A DNA stretch of 64,000 bases from Chionis minor. Lineage: Eukaryota > Chordata > Aves > Charadriiformes > Chionididae. Positions within the stretch are counted from its first letter, which is position 1. Every line of letters starts with the position of its first letter. The notes beneath the pieces are model-generated. The model was not told the origin of the DNA, did no database searches, and saw nothing but the letters and a program-made list of their open reading frames with translations. The stretch is taken from contig VZSF01009948.1 in assembly GCA_013398295.1 (NCBI GenBank), positions 229,565 to 293,564 of the forward strand, written 5' to 3'. Shown piece after piece: positions 49,873-62,948 of this stretch. A program made the translations under genes and the position numbers.

Positions 49873-49915
49873 CGTGCGGTTTAGCTGTGCGTGTACCCGA
49901 AGGTATCCACCGTTT

Positions 49916-52900
49916 TCTGCTTTTGCTGGATGTACCTTGTGGTCAGTGCCGCTGGTTGTTCCCGGTTTAAACTGTTTTGATAGATATTTTTTACCCACCC
50001 CACCCCCGCTGTAGCTTGGAAGACTAAAAAGGTCGGATAAAACAAATGCTCTGATTAATTGATACACGGAGCACTCGGTAAAGGAAAGGACCGTTACTGG
50101 GGCTACCTGGGAGTTGTATACGGGTCTTCCACAGTCTTATTTTCATCTTGCTAGTAATTGATGAAGTTGTTAATGCACAGGAAGGCAACGTAAGTTGGCG
50201 TTGCCCTGCTTTTCAAAAAAGGATGTGATTTTTAACTGACGGCATGTCTTGCAAGCTGCTTTTTGACACCATACAGTTACAATTTTTTAAGTTGGACAAG
50301 GGTTAAATCTCTACAGTCATTCATTCGCTTTGCCATAGTGGCTGAAAATGTACAATCCTCCTAAAATGTATACATCCCATTCCTGACAGTCCTGTAGAAT
50401 GAGCTTTGCCCTGTTTCATACCCATTTAATCTTTAGACAAGTCACTAGGGCCTACTGGATACTGATTATCCAGCACTTGCTTTTATTCAGATATACAACC
50501 TCCAAATCTGAGAAAATCAAGTAAGTTCACCATGACTAAGTTATATGAACTATGGTGTTCTCTGCCAGTGTAATTTAAGAGGAGATTCAAGGGAAATATT
50601 TGACATCACAAATCGTTGGCAGTGCTGGATGTAATAGCAACAGACCTAGAACAGAAAAATGAAGTGTAGTTGAAGATCTCATTTTTATTATCTCTGTTAC
50701 CACAAGATATTTCCAGGAAGTTTTCCCTCATCTCCGCTCTGCATCCTTCACAACAATCAAGGCCTGGTTTTGCTTCCTCTGAATTCAGTAACAACAGCCT
50801 AAAATGCGATATGCTCCGTTTTACTGAAAGAATCTAGGGGTTTGGTCCCTTTTTTCCAAACCTCTATGAAGAGGAATTAACCAACATTAACCATAGGTTA
50901 CTGTGGTCTGTGAGCATCAAAGCTACCTTGACCATTGTTATTAGTATCGTCAGAATGAGAAATGGAACTTAATGAGATAGATCTATGACAACTGGGTTTA
51001 TAATTTGGAATGCACCAGAATTACTGCTCTTAAAAGTGTATTAATAGTGTTAATGATCTTCAGTTAATTATTGCCCCATATGTAATGGTCTCTAGGGTAT
51101 TTAGGATGTTTTTATTTCTAAGTACATATTTTTTTAAAGAGAGGAAGTACAATTCATGCAAAGCAAGGTAAAATGATGATTGCAAGAGATCACACTTAAC
51201 ATAAATTCATACAAATGAATTTTGGATCTTCCTATGTGCATGTGATCTTCTGAAGTGGTGGTTAGTTCTTTCTCTGTAGGCAAGATCGTGTGGTATTTAA
51301 ATAGCACAGATAACAAGGATCAGTGTGATTTAGCCTTGCAAGACAAATTATAATTGTTCATGAATTGCAATTTTTTTTGCTATGTTACCCGTAGAACATC
51401 AGACTGTGTTCCTCGGGCACAGTTGGTCCCAGCACCGTCACTAGCAGCCATCAGGAAAGGTCTCTTCCTCTGTGAGTAGAAACTGTGGCAAAACCTTTGG
51501 CTCATACAGTGATACCCATATGGAGGGGAAAAAAAATAATAAAAAAAAAATTATTTGGCTTCATGCCAACACACAATGCAAAATCCTACTTAGTGAATAA
51601 ATAACCGGATATTTCTAAACTTCTTGGCCTCAGTAAATCCCCAGGTACTCCTTAAGGGCCTGATCCAAAGTTCAAGCTGATGGTAAGATTGCCTGCCACT
51701 GGTCACAAGCAAGGCAGACAGACACCTTGTAAGTGTAGGACAGACGCCGACTCTTTCAGACAGTGTGATGAACTGCCACTCTAAAGTAACATAACTAATT
51801 AGGAAAGAAAATTTTTGTAACAGACTGGTTTTATTAGACAAGACGTGTTACGGAGCAAGCAATATAACACCTGCCAAAATGTTCTAGCAGATTTTGTGCT
51901 GGAGCTTTCTCAGTCAGTTTGAGTACCCTTACTGGGAAGTTAAAAAGTAAGAAGTAGATAAACTCATGTTTGCACACTCTATCTCATGGAAAAAGACACT
52001 GCAAAGGGTGGAAGCCAAGACTAGGGATGGAAGGATTCAAATGGAAGACTCCTTGTCAAGCCCCTTTGCATGTGATAAAAGACACCTGTATAGCTATCTA
52101 CATGATGTATCTCAAAACATTCCATAGCAATCAGCAAGACATTACAGTATTTACATAAAGTACTATATAGATCTTTTCAAACCTACATGAGTGAGCAAGT
52201 GAGACACAAGATACCTGACATCCATCCAGACGTATTTACAACATGTTATTCTGTAGTTGGATTAGTGACGTTTCTTCAGGGAAAACCGCTCCAGGTGTAA
52301 GGACCTCAGGCTCAAAAACCCCGCAGCCCAAATAACTCACCCATATTAACTTATTACATTATTATCTAGCATATTATTTTCTATTTTCTTTCATCTGCTG
52401 TGAAGAACCAAGTCTGATCAGACATCAATGCCAGCTTTCAATGTCCACATATTAACTAGCTTTGCATTTCTCCCAGGCTACCCTCCATGTGTGGGAAGAG
52501 CTTCCCATAAATATCTGTGCAGCCATCTCACTATCCTCCTCCGGATTCCTCTGCTAACCTCTCTTTTCCTGCTAATTCTACCAAAAAATGTATCGGGGTT
52601 AGACTGCTGGTGCACCAAGGCAACTGCTTATCCTCTTGAGTAATACTGACTCATAGTTTTCTTGTCCACCCCCAGGATTCTGTCTGCACGCATATGTTGT
52701 GCTTTATGGTTTAACTGTACACTCTTTACTTTTTAGACCATCTTTTTGCTCTTCATAGAGTGCTTAACCAAAATTGGCCCATGACTAAACACGCGGATTA
52801 CAATACATATACACAGGTGAGCACAGGGGTGCCTGTAATACATATGGATACATAGGAAAACCTGTTGGCTGAAGTATGGGACACAGTTGACTTGCATTTG

Positions 52901-54202
52901 AAAATATAGCAAAGCATTTCCACTAAAAAGAGGTGTTCATCATAAAACCTTTCCTTTCTTTGTTCCCTTTTCCTTCATTCTCTCCTTCCCTTCCATATTC
53001 CTGTTCTATTTTTCCCCTCCAATAAAAAAACTGGAGGGGTTTTTTTGATACATCCCGTGTGGTTGTGCAAGTTTTTGACTGTGTGCCACTCGGTTTTATA
53101 TAATTTCCCCTGTTTCCTGTGTAGGAGCTTGACTACCTGTGAACCTTAACACGGGAGTCCAGTTGCCACTGCTCCCAGTGAAGGCCTCGCAGATGGATTA
53201 TAAACACATTAGTATGCCAACCATGAATAAATTAACACCTAAATTTGCTGACAAAGAGCTTAGTTAATACAAAGCTAAGTTTGCATTGGAGGTTCCTTAT
53301 CTCACCTCCTGCTGCTCCAGGACAGCAACAAATTCAGTGGCAAGCTCAAGTGATGCTCAAAGCTCTGAAAACTAGGAAATACCCACCTGAGGTTCATCCT
53401 GGTGCAACATCACGGCTGCACCTGGAGCTCGCAATGGCTCTTGGCATTAATTTGCAAGCAAATCTGTTGCACCAATGGTGTGAAGAAGGTAGCTGTGTGG
53501 GCAAAAGGAAGAGAGGTATGTAAATCAGAAGACAAGTCTTCATGCCTCATTCTGTGATTAAGACCACTACCAGTGGTGTTATCCCCAACTTTTTTGGCTA
53601 TAGACACTGTGTGAGTGTGGTCGGCGATCTTTACAACGAGCAAGTGAAAGTTTATGCCTGTATCTGATCCCACAGGTGCTCAAACTCACCGTGAAAAAGG
53701 ACAAAGAATTTGTGTAGCAGAGGCTGTTTCAGGGAGCTGGGTCTCAGTGTCTGCATGCAGCGTATGTACAGGATTCCTTGTTTAGTAGCACTCGTTTGGA
53801 CACAGGTTTTCCTTTGAGAGAGCTGTGCTACTGCTCTGAGATACTCTGCTTCAGGAATCACACGTCATGCATATGTATGCTGCTGGAAGACTGAATCACT
53901 GATCAAACAGGGCAGAGTTCAGGTTGTACTGATGTACCTTAGCTCTGGATTTCCTGGTTCTCAGAGGTTTGTGTCTCACTGACATACTGGAAGGAAGCAA
54001 GACTGGGCAACCAGAAACTGAATCTTTTCCCCACTGAATTGCCTGTTGATTTTTTTTTTTTTTTNAAAAAATCCGAATTTTGACTATTTCAAGAAATTGC
54101 AGCAGCCACATACATGTGCAGCTGGGATACTATTGTAGTAGATACTGATATCTCCCAACCCTTCATCCTGGATCTCCAAATAATTTTGAAAGGAAATAAA
54201 AG
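49916..54202. other. intergenic sequence upstream of PPP4R1
   Basis: AT-rich, no recognised gene or repeat. A/T low-complexity occurs near 51528-51550, and there is a T run/N/A run at 54050-54071. An open frame at 53245-53523 ends beside a GTATGT donor-like site but matches nothing I know. Confidence 0.6.
54050..54071 (+). repeat. T run, ambiguous base, A run
   Basis: Fifteen T, one N at 54065, then six A. It could be a true inverted homopolymer pair or a local assembly junction. Confidence 0.8.
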
Positions 54203-54262
54203 TCATTATTCTCATTTTACAGGTAGAGAAACAGAGAACAAAAGAAGCAAAGTGATGTGCCT
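54203..54262 (-). mobile_element. MIR-like ancient SINE remnant
   Basis: TCATTATTCTCATTTTACAG followed by GTAGAGAAACAGAGAAC and AAGTGATGTGCC resembles, on the complement, the MIR/CORE-SINE segment ending in CCTCAGTTTCCTCATCTG-type sequence. Only about 60 bp is recognisable; the rest has decayed. Confidence 0.5.
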
Positions 54263-57200
54263 GATACTTCTTGAGGCCTGAGATGGAAAATAGTGAATAA
54301 AATAGAACAAAACACACCCCCAAAAAATTTTCTGTGCTATTTTTGGCTATCTGATCCCACTACATGCATGACAGGTAGCAATCTAATGCGTGGTTCCTAA
54401 TGTGCCAGCTCTAAGTTGTGTGCCAGGCCAGACCCTGCATTCCTCTTGAGTCAGCCAGACTTCCCAGCCTTTCCTCAGCCCACACAGTCTCCTCACCCAA
54501 CCAGTCGCTACCTGGCAATACCTAACCTGATTTTCAGATTAATATATTTGCATTTATTCACTCCTTCATTTCCTGGTCTATTGAGTTTAAATTTGCATCT
54601 TTCTAGGTCTGTTTAGATACTGGCACATAAAGTCAGCTCACACCTTCTTCTTCTGAATCACAGTTGAGTTATTCAGATGCCAGAACACATCTCAGAGGGA
54701 CAAATGGGACCGAATTACCACTACCACCTGCTTTTCCTTCTGGCGGTTGTCCTCCAACATCAGTTTCCCATCCTTGCAACTTGTCCCTTCTTATGATCCT
54801 TTCTCTTCTTACTACAGCACCAGCTCTCCCCACCCTCTTAACGCCTCCATCCTGAACTCCCCTCAGCAAGCTGCTGCGTATAGCACTTTCAATTCTGTTT
54901 TCATTGTCAGTTTTTGAACATTCTCATTGTTTTCTTACATTCACATTGCATTTTTCCAAAGGAAAATAGAAACAAACCCCAAATCCTGGCAGAAGTGGAG
55001 TCTGGCAACCTGTCTGCAAACCTTTTTCAGCTTTGAACTGGGCTTAAGTCAGATTCAAGAGTAACACTGGTTCACATCCCATGGGAATACTGGAAGTCTT
55101 CTTGGCCACCCTATTCAGCCAACAACAGTGTAATCCATTTAGTCAGAGAATTGGGTACATGCCTACGCAGGCAGCTAAGCTCTTTTTTTGCTGATCTGAA
55201 GGGTGGTAGGTGCCAGTGGGATGCGTGTCAGAAGAATGATTGCTCTGGGACATAGGTTGTTATCCCAGGTCTGCGCAATTGCTAGGACCTGTCAATCCTA
55301 AAAAATGCGAGGGGTGGAGAAGTCGAGGGGTGGAGAAGTCAAGGGGTTGCATCCTAAGAACTCTTTGTTTAGATAACCCTGGCTCTTGTAGGAAGCACAC
55401 TGAATTTCAGGGTCAGTTACATACGCGTTTTTTAGACCTTTGGAGGAGTCAGCCTTTAGATGTGTGTATTTGTACAGTCTTTGGAGGGCAGATGTGAACT
55501 CATTCTGCTTGTGCTCCAACTCAATCAGCGACAGTGTAATTATAGTTCATGTAGCACAGTGCCCAGACAGACGTATGGACAGACAGTGGCACAACATTTG
55601 GAAACCAGTCAAATATATGCAAAATATAGCAGAGGCCCATTCACTGAAGGAAGAGTTGAAATAAAAATAGTTGTTCCTCTAAAAGGGGAGTCTAAGGATA
55701 TTCTAAAAGACTCAATGACTATCTTATTTACAGTGTTAGAAAATGATCTACAGACTAAGAGCAAGAATTGTATAACAGAGGAGCTACCCAAAATAAGGAG
55801 GACAACTGAATGATGCTTCTTGACATGTGGCAGTTCCTACACTGAACTTTTCAGCTATTGAACTGGAAGGGAATCCAAATAACAAAGTGTTTTATCTGAA
55901 ATAAATGTACACAAAACTAGAGGGAATTCCAATAAACATAAAAACCCATGTATAATCTCTGAGGAAGATGGTGATACAGTATGAGTTATGAAATATGACA
56001 ATATACAGGGCCAGATGTTTTGTAATAGCAAGTATCAAAAGTTTAAAGAGCTGTCTGTTCCAAAAATAGTTCCTTTGTTTAATTAAATTACTTAAGATGT
56101 GAAAGGGCAATTACAGTCCTAAAGCGACTCCTGGCTAGGCTCATTGTCTAATAATTTCCAAATCAACTTTGCTCACTTGATATATAAATGACAATTTCCT
56201 TTTTTTTTGGAGGGTGCAGGGGGGGTTCACCACCATATAAAGCTTGAACCACTGGATGCCTGGTTGTGGTACAAATGCAAGCTGTAATTTTTTTTACTGT
56301 GGGAACCGTTAAAGGGTGTCAGATATGTTAAGAAGCTGTACATTACTGCATTTCTTGGACCTCTTGGATCTGAGCACTGGCAAAATTTCAGGTTCAAAGT
56401 TTTTTGTTTAAAATGAGAATTAATGTACATAGACTGTAGCATTGCCAATAATATCTTGAACTGGGTGTGTTTTATTGGGTGATTCATAAAGAAAGTCAGA
56501 CAAAGTATGCACAGTGGTATTGGAATGTGGGTGGGATCAAAGTAATAATTTAGTGGAATATGTTTGTTAAGCACAGCATACAGGAAATCTTTCTGAATAA
56601 AGATGGATTTCGCCCATGAGAACTTCAGTATATTTCCAAGTGTCATTTATTCCAGTGAACCCCAGTGAAAATATCAAAGTAAAATCAGAAAGCTGCATCC
56701 TTCACCCTCAGATATTCCATTGGCAAAGAGACTACAGTCAGACTTGTTGGGAGTAAAGGGCAGGAAAACAAATAAAATTAAGAAAAATAACATTGATTTA
56801 AAGGGACACTGTCTGCAGTTCCAACACAGAAGAAAATTCTCTCTGTTCTCTAACAGGGTAGCTGCAATATTTTTATTTAAATACAATTTTGCTATTAATT
56901 GAGCGTCCATAAGCCTGCTGAGCTGGATTTGTTGTGATTGTACATTTGCATGTATATACCTCACTCTCTCTGCACTCTTCCTGTTCGCATCCCTTTCCAG
57001 GCAGCGTTTTGAAAACCCCAGCATTGATTTTGTTTCTGAGACTAAGGAGCCACTTGTGCTGAGAACAAGGAGCTCTAACACTGGGAAACCCGAGTCCTAC
57101 TTAGAGGGTTTCACACTGGTATGAGTGATAATGTTGTCCTGAGTTCAATCATTAAAACGCAAGCTGTTACAGTTATAAAACATCTGTTTAAATATATTAG

Positions 57201-60200
57201 GTTTAATTTTTCTTTGGCTCCTGATCCAGAATTATGTCTCTATTTTTTTATACTGCTTGCTACACAGTAGAAGTAGAGTAGTCTGCCCTTATCCCTGCTT
57301 TCTCCGCTTGGATGCACTGGGAGGGCACAGCCACCTTGGTTATGCAGGGCTGAGAGGGATGTTGTGGTGCCACCAGCAGAATGCCTCCGCTTTCGTCCAT
57401 ACCCAGAGGATGGCACGGCACCTGCTGTACCACGCGGTGCTCCTGTGCTGCATCCCAGGGAGCCAGAGCAGACGGGCTTTCTCGTTGCTTTACCAGTACC
57501 AGTGTCATTTTTCAATGCCTCAGTGTGGTTCCGTGGCTAAATGATGTCATTACAAGCGTCCTAACTGCTTCCTTGGCAAAATCCATGCATTTGTGAGGTA
57601 GGACAGCTTACTGGGATGAAAGGAAGACTAGCAAAAGGAAAGCTGTGGATACCCGGTTTCATAAGGATGAGTTTTATGGAGGAGACGGAGCTTGTGAGAC
57701 CCCCATTCCCATAAAGCAGGGGCAGAAAGGGACGAGGTGAACTCCCCTACCAACAGGAGCTAGAAGAAAGACTGTAGTTCTGACCGCAGCGCTGGAAAGG
57801 ATTCAGTATAGAAAACAGTGCAGATACAATGTTTTCAGAGGGCTTTCTAACCTTTGACTTTGAAAGGCGGTCTGCTGTTTTTCAAGACCTGTGTATAGAG
57901 AATTAATATTCCACAGATGCTATTCAGTCCTCAAAGTTTCCTGTAACAACTGTGGTTTTTTAAGGGTATGAACACTATTAACCCATAGGTTAATGGATCA
58001 GCTTTAAATAATATATTACATCCTTTCGCTCAAATGTACTTTAAGATTTAAATTAGATTAAATATACTGGGAAGATTTTAGTTTGTAATTCGTCCCAGCG
58101 AGAAATAGATGAAATAGAAGGTTGTGCTTGCTGTGGTGTCCTTCACCTACCCATTAAAAGTTAATTGGTACATATAAGGGTAACGTTCTTTCTCTTGGAA
58201 AGCTCTAGTTTGTATGCATTTATATGCATCTCATGATACCGTTTGGTAAGCAAACAGAAAAGCCTGCACTGTATAGCACGCCAGCGCGAGTTAGAGGACA
58301 GGCAGTGAAAATTTGGCTTATCTTGAAAAAAACAAGCTGTTACAGTGATTTTGTTTCTTTCACCCAGAGTTAAAGCTTTCGTAAAGATAGAGCTGGCAGC
58401 AGCATGTCTTGCTTTAAGATAGGCTTTATGTGTTCTTATCATCAAAAATCTCTGCATCCTTTTTCTTCCACATTTCGCTCCTTAGATGCCACTAACACAG
58501 CACATGCACATTGAGCCTGATTACCTTCCTATTATACTTCCTCCCTTGGGCTAGATAAACAAACCAATCAGCCCTCAGGTTGAGCTTGTTTTTTGGGTGA
58601 CCAGTCCAAGAACAGGTGTAGAACAGGTGTCCCCTCAAAGGGATGCTTGTGTCCTCACTCCTGTGTTGGAACAAGTAGGATGTTATGAACTTGCCATTGC
58701 TGAGGGATAACACACCCAGGCAGTTCTCTGTTTGAATAGAAGTCTTGGAGCTCACACAGTGTCATTTACCTCCCCTTCCTGCAGGATAAAGCCAGCCGGG
58801 AGTTCCATTTTTCCCCATTCTCTGTGCAAATCATTCGAGACTCAGCTCCCTGGATCCTCTGTTATTTCCAGAGGTCTGATTTCCTTACTTTCCAGGTCGT
58901 CATTTGTTCTGCAGACACAAGTAAGCGCTACGACCTAGGTCACCCAGGTGCCCAAGCGCTCCCATTCTCTGTGCAGGAGCCAAAGGGGATATTCCCACCC
59001 AGGTGCAGTTCATCTGAGCTTTTTTGGAAGAGAGGTTACAGTCATGACATGTGCCCAAACGTTCAGTAAACAATAGTAGCTCGAATAAAGTCCAGATTGT
59101 TCACGGTCTAAGCTCCTCTCTTGCTAATGACTGCGTGAACACCTGGACCAGGAGGCTGGGGACCACATCTCCATTGCAGCCACCCATCTTACTGAAATGT
59201 TTTATTTGGCTTCTGCGGGACTATCTCCAACTTAGACTTCAACCAAGAGTTGAAGGGTTCATCCAAGAGCTGTTTCTTTTTAATAAATCTTAATACCAAA
59301 ATGAGAATTTCGACTTTTTCTAGGGTTTGACTGAACGACATTTTATGTCTCCCACAGTGTCAGATTTAATTATTTTCTAATCCATCTTATCACCCTCCTG
59401 ATACCATTAGAAAAATTATGACTGTGGTAGCTTCTCTCTAAGGTTGTCCTGCAGATAGATTTTCACTTTGCTGACTCTATTACTGCAGATAACCAGTGCC
59501 AGTTCTCTTTAAACTATACCTTGACAACTGACCTTTCCAGTTATTGCTCTACTATCTTTATTCTCATCAGTTCTTAAAATTTTTCTAACTGTGAAGGTTA
59601 GATATGTGGTTTCCTGATCTTCCTGGTACGTGGTGAAGGTATGTCTGCATACCAGCAGAATGCAGGTTTAGTATAGAACTTTGCTTGGCATTTAACTGCC
59701 CTAAAAAGTAACACTTAGTGCCTCCTAGTGCACTGCACGATCTTTGGACCTGATGTACCCATCACCATTCAATCATCTTTAAAGAAACCACAAAAAATCT
59801 GGACTGATAAAATACGCCACATTGTGCAGATTTCCAACTTCTGCTCTTCAAAATAATCTCTTAGCTATTAGTTATGTCAGGGTAATCAGCACCTGTTGGT
59901 ATAATCAAGGCCCTGATACATTATTGCTTATTTGAGGAGATTGATAGATCATTACTCCTCATTAGAAAAATAAAGCTGTTGATCAAGTAATGCATTCCTT
60001 TCCCCCTTGTAAATTATTTTATTACTAGATACTCAAAAATCTACAAAACAAAACATACAGACTTCTCATTTATTTTTATCTGTGTTGGAGGCAAATTCTG
60101 AAGATCATAAACAGACAGTACTACCACTGACATACATAGAAACTGGAATAAATATTAAAGAAGGTCTTGTCCTGAAGAGAAAAATACAGACATCATAACA

Positions 60201-62948
60201 GCAATAATTATCATTTGTGTGGTCAAAACTTTGCAAAACTGCATGTTTCTTTAAGGGTTAATTTGTCTTCATAAAGGACATAGACTCAAAAGAGGATATG
60301 AAGTTTACATCAAACATCCTCCTCGTTTCAGAACTGTTTAGACTGGTAGTGGGAAGAGGAGAGGTCATGCTCCCAAACTCAGACTTCAACTCATTCAAAT
60401 ACACAAAAAATTTACTTGTAGGGGAAAAAAAAAAAAGTTAGGAACTCTATCTTACATGTTGTAAGAGATTTTTCTGATTGATGAGAATTTCTCGATCAGG
60501 TTTTTCTCCCTCCAAGATTTCTATCTCAGATTGTTTTCCTGTTTAATGTTTGAACTGCAAAGAACCCTCTTACTGTTAAATCTAAACAAATGAATCCACT
60601 TTAGTCCATAAGATAAGTCTCCTCAGTCACCACCTGGCTTACAACTGAATTTTAATTTCTCCTTTTCAGTTGCCTTGAGATTGTTCCTAATGAACACCCA
60701 GTTCCACCAACGCAGACAAAAAGATAGGAGTGACAAGCTGGCTACAGACACCCTATTCACCACCTAAACTACTGTAAGGCCAGGACGGATAAATGCATTT
60801 TCATTTGAAAATTTTCATTCAAGGCTAGTTTGAAGCATCCCTGTTTGGGTCTTCTGTAAGCAGAGGAAGCACCTATCCATGTGCATTCACTGCCTGAGGA
60901 TTTAATGAGAAAAATCAATGCGAAGTTCAAACCCTCTCTGGCTGGCAGCACACACGCACTGGGCATTTTTTAGACAAACCTGGTGCCCACTTGGCAGGAC
61001 AAATTTCTGACAGTATAAGAGCGCTGTTATCTCTCCTTGGCAATATGCACAATAGGAGCCTGCTTGCTTGACAATAAAACGTTGGCCGTGATATAATACC
61101 CTTTTCATAGTTTACAAGGCTAAGCTTAATTAAAAGGAGAATTGTGGATGCCCTCCTTTCATTTGGTAGTAAACACAGGCTCCTTCACCCCATACAAAGC
61201 TAATGGTGGTAAACTGGGCAAAGCTAACCACTATGCTGTTCTGTATGAGAATAGTGTACTGTGGAATATACTGCTAGAAGGAAACAGCGTTACTATTCAG
61301 TAAATCCAGTTGTAATTTATAATGAGACCCTCACAGGGCTGCTCCTGCAGTGAGCTGGAAGGCAAGAAGGTATTGCTGTCCTGCTGCAAAGTCTCCTTGC
61401 GTTTTGAAGCAGAGATCTCACTCCAATTACGGCTCCAAGCAGACAACATCTAGTTGGGTGAAGCTGATCTTTACATTCCCTTTTCAAGCAGCAACTAGCA
61501 GGTATCAGCTACACCAGAAGCATGAAAAGAATGGAGCAAACCAATGTCAGCATCACGCAAAGTAAACTGAGACGGTTCACGTCACCTCCATGGACTCACT
61601 CGTAATAATCAAAGCTCTTTCTTCTGAAACTGCGCTCAAAAGTGGCAGCCTGAGGAGAGGACCTGCAAAATGAAACACGTTACAATAGCTACGGATGCTA
61701 CCGAAGTGCAACCTTGAATGCCCACAGCCAGTGAGCCCCCTGTTTTGAACTGCACCTTGGTACATGAAATCACAACAGCCTTTTGTTTAGGCTGCTGTTT
61801 ACGTTGCAAGCACGGCATGCTTGGGCATATTTTTGCATGGAATGTTACAGGAGTAAGGACTCATCCAGCATCGTGGTCTCACATACGTTTTTTCATAAGG
61901 TTCATGTGGAAAAGGAGATTGATAATAAGATATGGAGCTTTCATCAGGAAACATCAGGATTGTATTAATTCATCCTGTATAAGTAATATACATGCTGAAG
62001 CAGCTGGATAGCTTTTGCTGGACTAAACGAAACATTGGTGATTTCAACCTCAGTAGAAAGAGCTCTAACTTGATTCATTTTTGATACATCAAGCCTGATG
62101 TCTAACCTGAACAGTTGGTGTTGACTGGCAGATTTACTCAGTGATGTAGATAAATCATTGATTGGATCACTGGATCTTGACTTGCCTTATTCCAGCTGAT
62201 CTCAGAGATTTCTTATTACATATATCAAGCTCTACCTTTACATGAGTTTGCTTTTCATTTGTTGCTCTGATAGCTAATATTAGAAAAATTTTCCAAAGCC
62301 TTGGAAAGCTCTTCTCCTACCTTCCAATCCAAATCCATCTAAGGCAAATTTATGTGTATTTTTCAGTTGAGCCGATATTTTGCTTTAGCTAGTTCCTGTC
62401 CTTTCTTGGTGCTTAATTGCCTAGAGTATTTTTAGTGTTCTCAAGTTGTACCCTGGCTTCTGGTTTTCAGATGTAAGAAAAAAGCTTTTTTTGATTCTTT
62501 CCCTGTCTAACAGTCTCAGCAGGGAAATGTAGCACTAGCACCAGCTTGGGGCTACGGCACATCACTTGCAAAGAATGAGAAAAACTTGCATTACTTTTCA
62601 CTACCATTCTTCAGTGATAGGGGATTGTCCTGGGGATTAAGAGTGAAACAGTAGACTAAATTTGACCCTCCTGACAAACGTACATCTACAATGCCAAAAA
62701 TCTTTCCCAAGCATTTTAGGAACAGTGCATCTGTTACAAGGTCTACCAAGAAGCATGCCGGTAAGCTGTATACAAACAACCCCCAGGTTTTTTTCAACAG
62801 CAATAATGCTGCTTTTCACAGTACTTGGCAGTGAAGCTGCAGGAAGATCTTGCAGAGGTTTACTCCCCTCTAACCTTTCCCAGCAGATTTTCTCTTCAGG
62901 ATGGAGTGACTGGACCATATAAATGCCACAAACAAGAGGTGTTAAAAC
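54263..62948. other. intergenic sequence, no recognised gene
   Basis: Mostly AT-rich. It includes a 16-bp tandem repeat (55308-55350), a more GC-balanced patch at 57270-57500, and two long but unrecognised minus-strand open frames at 56227-56646 and 56674-57081 without coding-like composition. No CpG island or splice-supported exon was found. Confidence 0.6.
55308..55350 (+). repeat. 16-bp tandem repeat, about 2.7 copies
   Basis: CGAGGGGTGGAGAAGT occurs twice exactly (55308-55323, 55324-55339), then a partial copy CAAGGGGTTGC. A short minisatellite. Confidence 0.85.

Larger units (their letters stand above)
48195..49915. promoter_or_regulatory. CpG island / PPP4R1 promoter region (interrupted by assembly gap)
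   Basis: CpG-dense sequence begins abruptly near 48195 and fades near 49915, contrasting with AT-rich flanks. Within it are GC boxes, an ETS-like site at 49867 and the putative PPP4R1 start codon. Transcription of PPP4R1 would run leftward from somewhere above 49661. The exact start site cannot be read from sequence. There is no good TATA motif facing left, as is usual for a CpG-island housekeeping promoter. Confidence 0.8.

Noticed and set aside
48449..50014. Three very long open frames (389-463 codons) across the CpG island
   Set aside because: They are open only because 833 N are read through without stops; the real bases at either end are GC-rich promoter sequence.
53245..53523. Possible plus-strand exon ending beside GTATGT
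   Set aside because: The protein sequence matches nothing I know, and the matching acceptor is weak; not enough to call an exon.
55460..55813. 117-codon plus-strand open frame
   Set aside because: No recognisable domain and composition typical of AT-rich intergenic sequence.
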